Assembly (NCBI GenBank): GCA_031264875.1
Contig: JAISDK010000192.1
Span: forward strand, 1-6,236
Direction of reading: 5' to 3'
DNA length: 6,236 nt
Origin: Prevotellaceae bacterium
Lineage (GTDB): Bacteria > Bacteroidota > Bacteroidia > Bacteroidales > UBA932
Part shown: positions 6,127-6,236 of the stretch, one piece after another
Layout: every line of letters begins with the position of its first letter
Position numbering within the stretch: the stretch's first letter is position 1
Notes under the pieces: model-generated
What the model saw: the letters and a program-made list of their open reading frames with translations, nothing else
What the model was told of the DNA's origin: nothing
Databases searched by the model: none
Position numbers and translations under genes: made by a program

Positions 6127-6147
6127 CGCAGGTCGATGACCCGCGGT
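6125..6147. repeat. Outer hairpin of right arm
   Basis: ACCGCAGG (6125-6132) and CCCGCGGT (6140-6147) form an 8-bp stem with one A-C mismatch over the loop TCGATGA. It is the inverted counterpart of 5943-5965, differing by one stem base and one loop base. The left copy pairs perfectly, so the mismatch here is a later change. Confidence 0.8.
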
Positions 6148-6236
6148 TATGGAAATCAAGCCCTTCAGGCTAAACTGATTTTCGACGGTTCACAAAACGA
6201 TGCCGCGCACATTACATGTCATGCGTAACATTAACC

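Larger units (their letters stand above)
5883..6231. mobile_element. REPIN/MITE-like non-autonomous inverted-repeat element
   Basis: The outer ends are ATGTTACGCAT (5883-5893) and its exact reverse complement ATGCGTAACAT (6221-6231). Inside them TTTTGTGA (5898-5905) is mirrored by TCACAAAA (6190-6197). The inner arms, about 5933-6014 and 6076-6157, are near-perfect inverted copies with a few substitutions and small indels, around a ~61-base centre (6015-6075). Each arm holds a REP-like 25-mer and an additional GC-rich hairpin. There is no transposase gene, so mobility would have to be supplied in trans; a REP-associated tyrosine transposase is the natural candidate, by inference. The base composition (GC-rich arms) is unlike the flanks. 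TAAC occurs beside both ends (5877-5880 and 6232-6235), but one copy is two bases off the end and the window stops at 6236, so target duplication cannot be judged. Open frames across it are by-products of the arms. Confidence 0.78.

Noticed and set aside
5938..6228. Two overlapping frames of 73 and 83 codons (minus 5938-6159, plus 5977-6228)
   Set aside because: They are translations of the inverted arms, with low-complexity Pro/Arg/Gly/Ala content; being mirror products of the repeat they are not credible genes.

Overview
The window looks like a piece of a Bacteroidales (phylum Bacteroidota) chromosome, probably an uncultured or gut/anaerobic lineage. Three of the five genes belong to families that are essentially Bacteroidota-specific: a DUF4294 protein, a GldI-like FKBP lipoprotein, and an HU-like/DUF4469 protein. 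Start codons lack Shine-Dalgarno sequences and sit in A/T-rich leaders. Three gene starts are preceded by exact matches to the Bacteroidota -7 promoter element TAnnTTTG, and a fourth by a one-mismatch version. No tRNA, rRNA, CRISPR array or phage gene is visible.

Layout: (1) 1-2124, minus strand: tex, an RNA-binding transcription accessory protein, with only its last few codons beyond the left edge. (2) 2125-2274: a divergent promoter region. (3) 2275-3975, plus strand: a probable two-gene operon of manC (GDP-mannose synthesis) and a secreted DUF4294 protein, 18 bases apart. (4) 4017-4544, minus strand: an FKBP-type prolyl isomerase lipoprotein, convergent with the operon. (5) 4705-5445, plus strand: an HU-like DNA-binding protein with a C-terminal DUF4469 Ig-like domain. 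(6) 5446-6236: about 790 bases with no credible gene but with unusual DNA architecture.

The non-coding tail is the most interesting part. It starts with two overlapping, mutually exclusive GC-rich hairpins. Next comes a six-copy, 23-bp-period array of the 15-bp palindrome TAACTAG-N-CTAGTTA, whose first three copies form a perfect 63-bp palindrome. About 200 bases of unassigned DNA follow. The window ends with a ~349-bp imperfect inverted-repeat element carrying two identical 25-nt REP-like sequences (GTAG plus a GC-rich hairpin) in opposite orientation. This resembles a REPIN or MITE mobilised in trans by a REP-associated tyrosine transposase that is not present here.

The genes do not form one pathway. 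tex, manC and the FKBP gene are ordinary chromosomal functions (RNA/transcription quality, sugar-nucleotide supply for surface glycans, envelope protein folding). I see no defence or secretion system. The novelty is in the repeat architecture at the right end.
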